From: Cellulosimicrobium composti
GTDB taxonomy: Bacteria > Actinomycetota > Actinomycetes > Actinomycetales > Cellulomonadaceae
Reading direction: 5' to 3'
Assembly: GCF_009711085.1 (NCBI RefSeq)
Contig: NZ_WMKA01000018.1
Span: 1-41,590 of the forward strand
DNA length: 41,590 nucleotides
Below the pieces are notes generated by a model. The model made no database searches. It worked only from the letters and a program-made list of their open reading frames with translations, and was not told where the DNA came from. Below, one piece after another: positions 24,139 through 32,416 of the stretch. Every line of letters starts with the position of its first letter. The stretch's first letter is position 1. Position numbers and translations under genes: made by a program.

Positions 24139-27093
24139 ATGACGGCCGCCGACTCGCCCGCCGCCCGCTACGCCGCGTCCCGGGCCCGCCAGGCGGCGTC
24201 CCGCACGCGGCTCGCGGAGTTCCGCGCCATCCTCGACTTCCCGCTCGACGACTTCCAGGAGCGCGCGTGCGAGGCGCTCGAGGAGGGCCGCGGCGTGCTC
24301 GTCGCCGCCCCCACCGGCGCCGGCAAGACCGTCGTGGGGGAGTTCGCCGTCCACCTCGCCCTCGCCGGCGGTCGCAAGGCGTTCTACACCACGCCCATCA
24401 AGGCGCTGTCCAACCAGAAGTACGGCGACCTCGTGCGCCGTTACGGCGCGGACTCCGTGGGGCTGCTCACGGGCGACACCACCATCAACGGCAACGCGCC
24501 CGTCGTCGTCATGACGACCGAGGTGCTGCGCAACATGCTGTACGCGGGGTCGAGCACGCTCGACGGTCTCGCGTTCGTCGTCATGGACGAGGTGCACTAC
24601 CTCGCCGACCGGTTCCGCGGGCCGGTGTGGGAAGAGGTCATCATCCACCTGCCCGACGACGTGCAGCTCGTCTCCCTGTCCGCGACCGTGTCCAACGCGG
24701 AGGAGTTCGGCGACTGGCTCGAGATGGTGCGCGGCGACACGACCGTCGTCGTCAGCGAGCGCCGACCCGTCCCGTTGTGGCAGCACGTGCTCGTCGCGTC
24801 GGCGAACCCGGCGACGGGCGTCGCGCACGCGGGGGGCGGGCGCGCGCTCGGCGCGGACCTGCTCGACCTGTACGCGGGGCACGTGGACCCGACCGACCCG
24901 GGCGTGAACCCGCCGATCAACCCGGACCTGCTGGCCGCGTTCCGCGCGGCCCCGCGCACGAGCGCGTCGGGCCCGGGCGGGCGGCGCGGCCCCGGGGACC
25001 GCGGGTACCGGGGGCGCGGTGGGCGACGCCCCGGCCCGGACCGTGCCGTCGGGACGCGGCGCACCCCGGCGCGGTTCGCGGTCGTGGACGCCCTCGACGC
25101 GGACGGGCTGCTGCCCGCGATCTACTTCATCTTCTCCCGCGCGGGGTGCGAGGGCGCCGTGCAGCAGTGCCTCGCGGCGGGTCTGCGCCTGACGTCGCCC
25201 GCGGAGGAGGCCGAGATCCGGCGCGTCGCGGAGGAGCGGACGCAGACCATCCCGGCGGAGGACCTCGAGGTGCTCGGCTACTGGACGTGGACGGAGTCGC
25301 TCGCGCGCGGGATCGCGGCCCACCACGCGGGGATGCTGCCGGTGTTCAAGGAGACCGTGGAGGAGCTGTTCAGCCGTGGGCTGGTGAAGGTCGTGTTCGC
25401 GACCGAGACGCTCGCGCTCGGCATCAACATGCCTGCGCGCTCGGTCGCGCTGGAGAAGCTCGTCAAGTGGGACGGGACGGCGCACGTGGACGTCACTCCC
25501 GGCGAGTACACACAGCTCACCGGGCGCGCGGGGCGGCGCGGCATCGACGTCGAGGGGCACGCCGTCGTCGTCGACCACGCGGGCCTGGACCCCGTGCACC
25601 TCGCGGGCCTGGCGTCCAAGCGCCTGTACCCGCTGCGGTCGAGCTTCCGGCCCACGTACAACATGGCGGTCAACCTCGTCGCGCAGGTGGGGCGGGACCG
25701 GGCGCGGGAGGTGCTGGAGACGTCGTTCGCGCAGTTCCAGGCCGACCGCGGCGTCGTCGGGCTCGCGAAGCAGGCGCAGGCGCACGCGGAGGCCCTCGAC
25801 GGGTACGCGCGCGCGATGACGTGCGACCGGGGCGACTTCGCCCAGTACGCGGCGCTGCGGCGGCGCATCACCGCGCGCGAGGGCGACCTGTCGCGTGCCG
25901 CGAGCCGGGCGCGGCGCGCCGAGGTCGTGGCCGCGTTCGAGCGGCTGCGTCCCGGGGACGTCGTGGAGGTGCCGTCGGGGCGGCGCGCGGGCTTCGTCGT
26001 CGTGCTCGACCCGGGGGAGGGGGCCGGGTTCGACGGGCCGCGCCCCACCGTGCTCACGCAGGACCGGCAGGTGAAGAAGCTCACCGTCGCCGACGCCCCG
26101 GGCGGCATCCGCACCGTGGCGAAGGTCCGCATCCCCAAGGCGTTCAACCCGCGCGTCCCCGCGCAGCGGCGCGACCTCGCGTCCACGCTGCGCAACGCGC
26201 TCGGGGCGCTCGACGAGCCCGGGGCCCGGCCCGGGCGCACGACCCGCGCCCGCTCGGGCGCGGCGGACGACGCCGAGCTGTCGCGCCTGCGCGCCCAGCT
26301 GCGCGCGCACCCCTGCCACGACTGCCCCGACCGGGAGGACCACGCCCGCTGGGCGGAGCGGTGGGCGCGGCTGAAGAAGGAGCACGACCAGCTCGTGCGC
26401 CGCGTCGAGGGTCGCACGGGCTCGATCGCGCGCGTGTTCGACCGCATCTGCGACGTCCTCCTCACCCTCGGGTACCTCGCCCCCGGCGACGTCGAGGACG
26501 ACCCGGCCGCGCCGCTCGAGGACGCGCTCGACGCCGAGCAGCCCACGGACGACGCCCGGGCGTCGCGCGGCGGGCTGCGCGTCACCCGCGACGGGCGGTG
26601 GCTGCGCCGCCTGTACGCGGAGAACGACCTGCTGCTCGCCGAGTGCCTGCGCCGCGGCGTGTGGGAGGACCTCGACGCGCCCGCCCTCGCCGCCGTCGTG
26701 TCCACGTGCGTGTACGCGGGGCGGCGCGACGACCACCACGGCGAGCCCGACGTGCCCGGCGGCCCGCACGGGAAGCTGGCCCGCGCGCTCGAGGCGACGA
26801 CGCGCGTGTGGTCCGAGGTGGACGATCTCGAGGAGGAGCACGACATCGACGCGACGGGGCCGCTCGACGAGGGTCTCGTGACCGCCGTGCACCGGTGGGC
26901 CGTGGGCCGCAGCCTCGACGCGGTGCTGCGCGGCTCGGAGATCGCCGCGGGCGACTTCGTGCGCTGGTGCAAGCAGGTCATCGACGTGCTCGACCAGGTC
27001 GCGGGCGCCGCCCCCACGCCCGAGGTGCGGCGCACCGCCCGCCAGGCGATCGACCGGCTGCGCCGCGGCGTCGTCGCGTACTCCAGCGTGTGA
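24139..27093 (+). CDS. helY: Ski2/Mtr4-like DEVH-box helicase (HelY-type)
   Basis: A 984-residue superfamily 2 helicase. Domain 1 carries the Q-motif region (FPLDDFQERACEAL), Walker A APTGAGKT (57-64), TTPIKALSNQK, the DEVH box (150-153) and SLSATVSNAEEFGDWL. Domain 2 has an inserted basic, Gly/Arg-rich stretch around residues 275-305, AAHHAGMLPVFKETVEELF, VVFATETLALGINMPA and the QLTGRAGRRGID motif. The C-terminal third (CHDCPDREDH onward, ending VAGAAPTPEVRRTARQAIDRLRRGVVAYSSV) corresponds to a DSHCT-type helical domain. HelY of mycobacteria is the closest named relative; the role is presumed to be RNA unwinding or turnover. Its place after the tat genes is conserved. Confidence 0.9.
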   Translation: MTAADSPAARYAASRARQAASRTRLAEFRAILDFPLDDFQERACEALEEGRGVLVAAPTGAGKTVVGEFAVHLALAGGRKAFYTTPIKALSNQKYGDLVRRYGADSVGLLTGDTTINGNAPVVVMTTEVLRNMLYAGSSTLDGLAFVVMDEVHYLADRFRGPVWEEVIIHLPDDVQLVSLSATVSNAEEFGDWLEMVRGDTTVVVSERRPVPLWQHVLVASANPATGVAHAGGGRALGADLLDLYAGHVDPTDPGVNPPINPDLLAAFRAAPRTSASGPGGRRGPGDRGYRGRGGRRPGPDRAVGTRRTPARFAVVDALDADGLLPAIYFIFSRAGCEGAVQQCLAAGLRLTSPAEEAEIRRVAEERTQTIPAEDLEVLGYWTWTESLARGIAAHHAGMLPVFKETVEELFSRGLVKVVFATETLALGINMPARSVALEKLVKWDGTAHVDVTPGEYTQLTGRAGRRGIDVEGHAVVVDHAGLDPVHLAGLASKRLYPLRSSFRPTYNMAVNLVAQVGRDRAREVLETSFAQFQADRGVVGLAKQAQAHAEALDGYARAMTCDRGDFAQYAALRRRITAREGDLSRAASRARRAEVVAAFERLRPGDVVEVPSGRRAGFVVVLDPGEGAGFDGPRPTVLTQDRQVKKLTVADAPGGIRTVAKVRIPKAFNPRVPAQRRDLASTLRNALGALDEPGARPGRTTRARSGAADDAELSRLRAQLRAHPCHDCPDREDHARWAERWARLKKEHDQLVRRVEGRTGSIARVFDRICDVLLTLGYLAPGDVEDDPAAPLEDALDAEQPTDDARASRGGLRVTRDGRWLRRLYAENDLLLAECLRRGVWEDLDAPALAAVVSTCVYAGRRDDHHGEPDVPGGPHGKLARALEATTRVWSEVDDLEEEHDIDATGPLDEGLVTAVHRWAVGRSLDAVLRGSEIAAGDFVRWCKQVIDVLDQVAGAAPTPEVRRTARQAIDRLRRGVVAYSSV

Positions 27094-27177
27094 GCCGCCG
27101 CGCGTGACGTGCGCGACACCCGCCGCGACCTGCGCGGACGCCGGGCCGGGAGGATGAGTTTCGTGCGGTTGTGGCGG

Positions 27178-27183
27178 TATCGT
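27178..27183 (+). promoter_or_regulatory. Candidate -10 box upstream of the amidohydrolase gene
   Basis: TATCGT lies 8 nt before the GTG at 27192. GAAGGA between them could also serve as a short-spaced Shine-Dalgarno sequence, so leaderless or short-leader initiation are both possible. Confidence 0.35.
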
Positions 27184-27191
27184 GAAGGATT

Positions 27192-28832
27192 GTGGCCTCA
27201 ACCCTGTACCGCGGTGGCGTGATCCACTCCTCGGCCGACCCGTTCGCCGAGGCCCTCCTCGTCGACGACGGCGTGATCGCCTGGATCGGCGCCGACGACA
27301 CGGCCGACGGGCTCGCCGCCCGCGCCGACCGCGTGATCGACCTCGACGGCGCGCTCGTCGCGCCCGGCTTCGTCGATGCCCACGTCCACCTGTTCGAGGT
27401 CGGGCTCGCCCTCGCGGGCGTCGACCTGTCCGCGAGCGCCGGCGTCACGTCGCTCGCGGCCGCGCTGGAGGCGGTCGCGAAGGCGGCGGCCGCGTCCGGG
27501 GACGACGACGTGGTGCTCGCGTTCGGGTGGGACGAGCGCGCGTGGCCGGAGGGGCGCCCGCCGACGCGCGAGGAGCTGGACGCGGCCGCGGGCGGGCGTG
27601 CGGTGTACGCGGCGCGCGTGGACGTGCACTCGGCGGTGGTGTCGAGCGAGCTCGCGCGTCGGTGCGGACTGGAGGGGCGCGCGGGCTGGGACGCGTCGGG
27701 CTGGGTGTCCGGGGAGGCGCACCACGTGGCGCGGGACGTGGCGCGCGACGTGTCGCCGGCGCGGCGCACGGAGCTGTACCGGTCGGCGCTGCGCGCGGCG
27801 GCGGAGCAGGGCGTGGTGTCGGTGCACGAGATGAGCGCCCCGTACATCGACACGCGTGCGGGGCTGCGCGAGCTGCTGGAGCTCACGGCGGACGCGGCCT
27901 CGGGGCTGGCGCACGTCGTGGGGTACCGGGGCGAGCTGTGCACGACGGTCGACGACGCGCGCGCGCTGCTCGCGGACGTGCCGGGCCTGACGGGGATCGC
28001 GGGCGACCTCAACGTGGACGGGTCGATCGGGTCGCGGACGGCGGCGATGCGCCTGCCGTACCAGGACGGGCCGGACCGGTCCGCCCGGGGGTCGCTCTAC
28101 CTGAGCGCGGAGCAGATCGCGAACCACCTGTCCGCGGTCGGGGCGGCGGGCACGCAGGGCGGGTTCCACGTCATCGGGGACCGGGCCATGGACGAGCTGG
28201 TGCTGGGCCTGAAGGTCGCGGCGGAGGTGCACGGGCAGGGCGCGGTGCGTGCGGCGCACCACCGGGTGGAGCACGCGCTGTTCGTGGACGCGACGGCGCT
28301 GGCGACGCTGCTGCTGTTCGGGGTGAGCCTGAGCATCCAGCCGGCGTTCGACGCGGCGTGGGGCGGCCCGGACGGCATGTACGCGGCGCGCGTGGGCGCG
28401 ATGCGCGCGCAGGGGCTGAGCCCGTTCGCGGACCTCGCGGGCGCGGGCGTGCCGCTCGCGTTCGGGTCGGACGCTCCGGTGACGCGGATCGACCCGTGGG
28501 CGGGGGTGCTGGCGGCGATGTCGCACGTGGACCCGGACCAGCAGATCTCGGCGCGGGCGGCGTTCCGGGCGCACACGCGCGGCGGGTGGCGCATCGCGGG
28601 GCTGGACCACACGGGTGCGGGGCAGCTGCGGGTGGGGGCGCCGGCGCACCTGGCGGTGTGGCAGGGCGAGCACCTGGTGGTGCAGGGCGCGCTCGGGCGT
28701 CAGACGTCGTCGTGGAGCACGGACGCGCGTGCGGGACAGCCGCTGCTGCCCGAGCTCGGGCCGGACGTGCCGCGGCCCCGGTGCCTGCAGACGGTGCGGG
28801 CGGGCGTGCCGCTGTACGACACGTTCGTCTGA
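27192..28832 (+). CDS. Amidohydrolase family protein (YtcJ/amidohydrolase 3-like)
   Basis: A 546-residue metal-dependent hydrolase. The metal motif VDAHVHL (His64, His66) follows the N-terminal beta-sandwich. Later come GDLNVDGSIGSRTAAM, GGFHVIGDRAMDELV, AAHHRVEHALFVD and the catalytic aspartate in FGSDAPVTRIDPWAG. The end (APAHLAVWQGEHLVVQG) restores the sandwich domain. Substrates of YtcJ-like proteins are mostly unknown. It starts with GTG. It sits between helY and the lnt-ppm unit. Codons are markedly G-ending. Confidence 0.85.
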   Translation: MASTLYRGGVIHSSADPFAEALLVDDGVIAWIGADDTADGLAARADRVIDLDGALVAPGFVDAHVHLFEVGLALAGVDLSASAGVTSLAAALEAVAKAAAASGDDDVVLAFGWDERAWPEGRPPTREELDAAAGGRAVYAARVDVHSAVVSSELARRCGLEGRAGWDASGWVSGEAHHVARDVARDVSPARRTELYRSALRAAAEQGVVSVHEMSAPYIDTRAGLRELLELTADAASGLAHVVGYRGELCTTVDDARALLADVPGLTGIAGDLNVDGSIGSRTAAMRLPYQDGPDRSARGSLYLSAEQIANHLSAVGAAGTQGGFHVIGDRAMDELVLGLKVAAEVHGQGAVRAAHHRVEHALFVDATALATLLLFGVSLSIQPAFDAAWGGPDGMYAARVGAMRAQGLSPFADLAGAGVPLAFGSDAPVTRIDPWAGVLAAMSHVDPDQQISARAAFRAHTRGGWRIAGLDHTGAGQLRVGAPAHLAVWQGEHLVVQGALGRQTSSWSTDARAGQPLLPELGPDVPRPRCLQTVRAGVPLYDTFV

Positions 28833-28842
28833 GCGCCACCGC

Positions 28843-28870
28843 TTGACAGGGGCGTGAGCCGGAGTAGTTT
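28843..28870 (+). promoter_or_regulatory. Sigma-70-type promoter in the gap before lnt
   Basis: A perfect -35 box TTGACA (28843-28848) and TAGTTT (28865-28870) are separated by 16 bp, just after the amidohydrolase stop codon. Transcription would start near 28877, over 200 nt upstream of the lnt start codon, giving a long leader or a separate RNA. Confidence 0.65.
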
Positions 28871-28876
28871 CGTGGG

Positions 28877-29027
28877 GGTGTTCCGGCCCCCGCGGCCGCA
28901 GGGGGATCAGCCACCGACGACGACCCCTCGGCGTGCCGCGCCGGGTACCTGGCCGGGCTCGCGCGCTCAGTAGAAAACGTGCTGCGTCGGTGGCGGCGTC
29001 GTACGGGCCGAAGGGCGCGCGAGCCCG
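28877..29027 (+). ncRNA. Candidate structured RNA or leader upstream of lnt
   Basis: The ~150 nt after the promoter hold a small GGGGG-N8-CCCCC hairpin (28873-28890), a perfect 10-bp complement 28910-28919 / 28985-28994 (GCCACCGACG with CGTCGGTGGC), and a 15-bp stem 28954-28968 / 29013-29027 with one G-U pair. The second and third are interleaved, so together they would form a pseudoknot, or else exclude each other as a switch. No open frame with a family match covers the region. I could not match it to tmRNA, RNase P RNA, SRP RNA or the 6C RNA. lnt seems to have an additional leaderless promoter after it, which fits an independent small RNA as well as a leader. Confidence 0.4.
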
Positions 29028-29067
29028 CACGCACCGCCCGACCCGGGTCGTGTGCAGGTGCGTGGCG

Positions 29068-29073
29068 TAAGGT
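29068..29073 (+). promoter_or_regulatory. -10 box of leaderless promoter for lnt
   Basis: TAAGGT ends 6 nt before the GTG at 29080 and no Shine-Dalgarno sequence is present. It would give lnt-ppm transcription independent of the upstream promoter at 28843. Confidence 0.45.
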
Positions 29074-29079
29074 GCACCC

Positions 29080-30792
29080 GTGCACGCCCCCGAGCCCACG
29101 GCCGCCCCGGCCGGGAGGTCCCGCCCCTCGGCGCCGGGCGCTCCCGACCCGGCCCCCGCCGCGTCCGACCGTCACGACCCCGGCGCCGCGGGCTCCCGCA
29201 CCCCCGCCTCGCCCCCGTCGCTCCCGCTCGCGCTGCTGCTCGCGGCCGCGGGCGGCCTCGTCACCGACGCGGCGTTCCCCGACCGCGGCTGGTGGCCGCT
29301 CGCGTTCGTGGGCGTGGCCGCGCCGTTCGTGGCCCTCCGTGCCGGGGGCGCGCGGCGCGGGTTCCTCGTCGGGCTCGTGTGGGGCCTCGCGTTCTTCCTG
29401 CCGCACCTGTGGTGGGCCCGGTACGCGACGGAGACCGTGCCGTGGGTCGCGCTGTCCGTGATGGAGGCGTGCTTCGTCGGCGTGGTGGGCGCGGCGTGGG
29501 CCCTGGTGCGGCGCCGGTCCTGGCTGGCGGACCGCCCGGGCCGGCAGGCCGTGGCGTTCGCGGTCCTGTTCGTCGCGGCCGAGCAGGCGCGCAGCGAGGT
29601 CCCGTTCGGCGGGTTCCCGTGGGGGCGGCTCGCGTTCTCCCAGGCCGGCTCCCCGCTCGGGCGTGCCGCATGGCTGGGCGGGGAGGTCCTCGTGTCCCTC
29701 CTCGTCGCGCTGGGCGGCTCCCTCCTCGCGGTCGCGGTGCTCGCGCTCGCGGCACGTCGCGACGTCGTGCGGCGGGCCGTCGTGCCCGTCGCGGTCGCGG
29801 GCGCGCTCGTCGCGGCGCCCCTCCTCGTGCCGCTCGACACGCGCGCGCAGGCGGGCACGCTCGCGGTGGGGGCCGTGCAGGGCAACGTAGGCGAACCGGG
29901 CCTGGGGTCGTTCGCGAACCGGGCCGAGGTGCTCGACAACCACCTGCAGGGCACGCTCGCGCTCCTGGACCAGGTCGAGCCGGGCGACCTCGACGTCGTG
30001 CTGTGGCCCGAGAACGGGTCCGACCTCGACCCGCAGACCGCTCCCGACGTGAGCCGCGCGATCGACGACGCCGCACGGGAGGTCGGGGCGCCGATCCTCG
30101 TCGGCGCGCAGGAGTACCCCGAGACCGGCGGCCGCTACAACGTCGCGCTGCTGTGGGAGCCGGGCGCGGGCGTCGTGGACCGGTACGCCAAGCAGCACCC
30201 CGCCCCGTTCGGGGAGTACATCCCGCTGCGGTCGCTGCTGCGCGTGTTCTCCGACCAGGTGGACCGCGTGACGATCGACATGATCCCGGGCGTCGGGACG
30301 GGCGTCGTCGACCTCGCGTCGGACCGGCTCGGGCGCACCGTGCCGCTCGGCGTCGTCATCTGCTTCGAGGTCGCGTACGCCGGGCTCGTCGACGACGCCG
30401 TCGCCGCGGGCGCCGAGGTGCTCGTCGTGCCCACGAACAACGCGTCCTTCGGGTACACCGCCGAGTCGACGCAGCAGCTCGCGATGTCGCGCCTGCGCGC
30501 GATCTCCACGGGGCGCGCGACCGTGCAGGTCTCGACCGTCGGCGTGAGCGGCGTCATCGCGCCCGACGGCACGCTGCTGCAGAGCACGGGGCTGTTCACC
30601 GCCGACCAGGTGGTCGCCGACCTGCCGCTGCGCACGAGCCTCACCCCGGCCGTGCGGGCCGGGGCGTGGCCGGGGCGCGTCGTCGAGCTCCTCGCGCTCG
30701 GGGCGCTGGCCGCCGCCGCGGTGGCCGCGGTCCGCGAGCGCCGCGCGTCGCGCACGGACGGCGGCGACGCGCCCCGGGGCGGGGCCGCGTGA
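29080..30792 (+). CDS. lnt: Apolipoprotein N-acyltransferase
   Basis: A 570-residue membrane enzyme. After a ~45-residue Pro/Ala-rich cytoplasmic leader come five to six transmembrane helices (residues ~48-245, with [14 protein letters not shown]), then the periplasmic nitrilase-like domain with the catalytic triad Glu311 (WPENGSD), Lys371 ([14 protein letters not shown]) and Cys429 (VVICFEVAY), and a final membrane helix near 540. It adds the third acyl chain to lipoproteins. Its stop overlaps the start of the polyprenol-phosphomannose synthase gene (GTGA); in M. tuberculosis the two activities are fused in one protein, Ppm1, so this is the split form. Confidence 0.93.
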   Translation: MHAPEPTAAPAGRSRPSAPGAPDPAPAASDRHDPGAAGSRTPASPPSLPLALLLAAAGGLVTDAAFPDRGWWPLAFVGVAAPFVALRAGGARRGFLVGLVWGLAFFLPHLWWARYATETVPWVALSVMEACFVGVVGAAWALVRRRSWLADRPGRQAVAFAVLFVAAEQARSEVPFGGFPWGRLAFSQAGSPLGRAAWLGGEVLVSLLVALGGSLLAVAVLALAARRDVVRRAVVPVAVAGALVAAPLLVPLDTRAQAGTLAVGAVQGNVGEPGLGSFANRAEVLDNHLQGTLALLDQVEPGDLDVVLWPENGSDLDPQTAPDVSRAIDDAAREVGAPILVGAQEYPETGGRYNVALLWEPGAGVVDRYAKQHPAPFGEYIPLRSLLRVFSDQVDRVTIDMIPGVGTGVVDLASDRLGRTVPLGVVICFEVAYAGLVDDAVAAGAEVLVVPTNNASFGYTAESTQQLAMSRLRAISTGRATVQVSTVGVSGVIAPDGTLLQSTGLFTADQVVADLPLRTSLTPAVRAGAWPGRVVELLALGALAAAAVAAVRERRASRTDGGDAPRGGAA

Positions 30793-31598
30793 GCGCGCAC
30801 CCCGAGGGGATGCCCGGCCGGGTGCTCGTCGTCGTGCCCACGTACGACGAGGCGCTGACGCTGCCGGGCACGCTCGCGCGGCTGCGCGCCGCGGTGCCGG
30901 ACGCGGACGTGCTCGTGGTCGACGACGCGAGCCCCGACGGGACGGGCGACCTCGCCGACGCCGCGGCCGCCGCGGACCCGGGGGTGCACGTGCTGCACCG
31001 TGCGGGCAAGGAGGGGCTCGGCGCGGCGTACGTCGCGGGGTTCGGGTGGGGACTGGCCGCCGGGTACGACGTGCTCGTGGAGATGGACGCCGACGGGTCG
31101 CACCGGCCGGAGCAGCTGCCGTCGCTGCTCGCCGCGCTGGGCCCGGTGGGCGACGCCGCGGGGGAGCGCGGGGGAGCGGACCTCGTCATCGGGTCACGCT
31201 GGGTGCCGGGGGGCCGGGTGGAGAACTGGCCGCGGCACCGTGAGCTGCTCTCGCGGGCGGGCAACGCGTACGTGCGGCTCGCGCTGGGGCTGCGCCTGGG
31301 CGACGCGACGGCGGGGTTCCGCGCCTACCGGGCGGCGGCGCTGCGGGCGGTGGACCTCGCGAGCGTCGAGTCGCACGGGTACTGCTTCCAGGTCGACATG
31401 GCGTGGCGCGTCGCGCGCGGGGGCGGGCGCGTCGTGGAGGTGCCGATCACGTTCGTCGAGCGGACGGCGGGGCGGTCGAAGATGAGCCGCGCGATCGTCA
31501 CCGAGGCGCTGTGGAAGGTCACGGCGTGGGGGGTGCGCCGGCGCGCGGACGCGGTCGTCGCGGCGCTGCGGCCCCGCGCCCGGCGGGGCGTGCGCTGA
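30789..31598 (+). CDS. Polyprenol monophosphomannose synthase (GT2 family)
   Basis: A 269-residue GT-A glycosyltransferase without membrane helices. It has [32 protein letters not shown], the metal-binding DAD (100-102) in [15 protein letters not shown], the [16 protein letters not shown] motif and the [10 protein letters not shown] / [11 protein letters not shown] / EVPITFVER acceptor-region motifs typical of dolichol-phosphate-mannose synthases. It transfers mannose from GDP-mannose to polyprenyl phosphate, the donor for outer-side mannosylation. The GTG start overlaps the lnt stop, so coupling to Lnt is direct. A basic C-terminal tail ([18 protein letters not shown]) may aid membrane association. 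Confidence 0.9.
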   Translation: MSAHPEGMPGRVLVVVPTYDEALTLPGTLARLRAAVPDADVLVVDDASPDGTGDLADAAAAADPGVHVLHRAGKEGLGAAYVAGFGWGLAAGYDVLVEMDADGSHRPEQLPSLLAALGPVGDAAGERGGADLVIGSRWVPGGRVENWPRHRELLSRAGNAYVRLALGLRLGDATAGFRAYRAAALRAVDLASVESHGYCFQVDMAWRVARGGGRVVEVPITFVERTAGRSKMSRAIVTEALWKVTAWGVRRRADAVVAALRPRARRGVR

Positions 31599-31665
31599 CG
31601 CGGGCGACCGGCGGGCACCGCCTCTGCGGGCCGCGTGGTCGCGAGCGGAGCGGTCCGGACGTGCG

Positions 31666-31700
31666 AGAGGCCCGGAACCCCTTCGGGGGTCCGGGCCTCT
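31666..31700. terminator. Bidirectional terminator between ppm and rbpA
   Basis: A 15-bp stem with one bulged A and a TTCG tetraloop (AGAGGCCCGGAACCCC - TTCG - GGGGTCCGGGCCTCT) lies between the convergent genes. It is the strongest hairpin terminator candidate in the window. Confidence 0.8.
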
Positions 31701-31722
31701 GGCGCGTCTCGCGGCGGGCGGC

Positions 31723-32067
31723 TCAGGCGCTGCGGCGCAGCTTGCCGGCGCGCAGCAGGCCGAGGCGCTCGTCGAGCAGCTCCTCGAGCTCGGAGATGGT
31801 GCGGCGCTCGAGCAGCATGTCCCAGTGGGTGCGGGCGGGCTTGCCGGCCTTGGGCTCGGGGCGCTCGGCGTCGCGCAGCAGCGCCTCGGCGCCGCAGCGG
31901 CACTCCCACACCGGGGGGACCTCGGCGTCGGTGGAGAACGGCAGGATGATGGTGTGCCCGTTGGGGCAGTCGTAGTGCGCCTGGAAGCGGGGGGCGAAGT
32001 CGACGCCCTCGTCCGACTCCATGCTCTTGGCACCGATGCTCATCCCGCGCAGCGAACGGTCGGCCAT
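31723..32067 (-). CDS. rbpA: RNA polymerase-binding protein RbpA
   Basis: A 114-residue protein of typical length. It starts MADRSLRGMSIGAKSMESDEGV (the N-terminal tail and zinc-domain entry), continues with the zinc-binding pair in YDCPNGH and WECRCGAEA, and ends with the basic linker and sigma-interaction domain (KPARTHWDMLLERRTISELEELLDERLGLLR). RbpA stabilises the open complex of actinobacterial RNA polymerase with group I/II sigma factors and is linked to rifampicin tolerance. A strong AGGAGG Shine-Dalgarno sequence precedes the ATG. The promoter further upstream fits sigma-R. Confidence 0.95.
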   Translation of the reverse strand: MADRSLRGMSIGAKSMESDEGVDFAPRFQAHYDCPNGHTIILPFSTDAEVPPVWECRCGAEALLRDAERPEPKAGKPARTHWDMLLERRTISELEELLDERLGLLRAGKLRRSA

Positions 32068-32145
32068 GGTGTCCTCCTGAGGGGGTCTTCGGGGGTGGGT
32101 GGGCGCGCCCGGTGGGGTGCCGGCGGCGGCCCGGTCTACGGAAGG

Positions 32146-32172
32146 CAACGCCTTACCGTCGGTCGGTGTTCC
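32146..32172 (-). promoter_or_regulatory. SigR-type promoter of rbpA
   Basis: On the minus strand GGAAC - 18 nt - GTTG matches the sigma-R consensus GGAAT-N18-GTTG with one change. It lies about 79 nt upstream of the rbpA start. In Streptomyces coelicolor rbpA is a known member of the disulfide-stress regulon, which supports this reading. Confidence 0.65.
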
Positions 32173-32370
32173 GACGTGCCGTGAAGGTCCGGTGAACGTC
32201 GCAGGGGTGGTCGTCGCCCCCGCGGCGCCGGGCCGGGCCGCCTCGGCGCGTCGCCGTCCCAGGCTCCCGGGTTTCGATGCCCGACGCAACTCGTCGGGCC
32301 CCTCGCGGGGGCAGACGTGCGCACGCTCACACCCGGGCGGGAACAAACGGCCGGGGAGCCGGGTTGAGCG

Positions 32371-32382
32371 GCATGTACATGC
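32371..32382. promoter_or_regulatory. Palindrome GCATGTACATGC upstream of the LLM gene
   Basis: A perfect 12-bp palindrome 34 bp before the start codon, inside an unusually AT-containing stretch. Its core ATGTACAT is shared with the palindrome at 40759-40772. Probable operator for a dimeric repressor; no regulator gene is adjacent. The remainder of the 349-bp gap (32068-32416) holds the rbpA promoter and nothing else I recognise. Confidence 0.45.
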
Positions 32383-32416
32383 AAACGCATCGACCCAGGA
32401 CCCACGGGAGCGCACC

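Noticed and set aside
24267-27107. Long plus-strand frame overlapping the helicase gene
   Set aside because: Arg/Pro-rich shadow of helY created by the GC-rich codon pattern; helY carries all helicase motifs.
28873-29027. tmRNA, RNase P RNA, SRP RNA or 6C RNA identity for the structured interval
   Set aside because: None of the sequence signatures I know for these RNAs is present; in particular there are no two C6 loops.
28979-29461. Plus-strand frame beginning in the candidate RNA region and running into lnt
   Set aside because: Extremely Arg-rich sequence, overlaps the clearly coding lnt in another frame.
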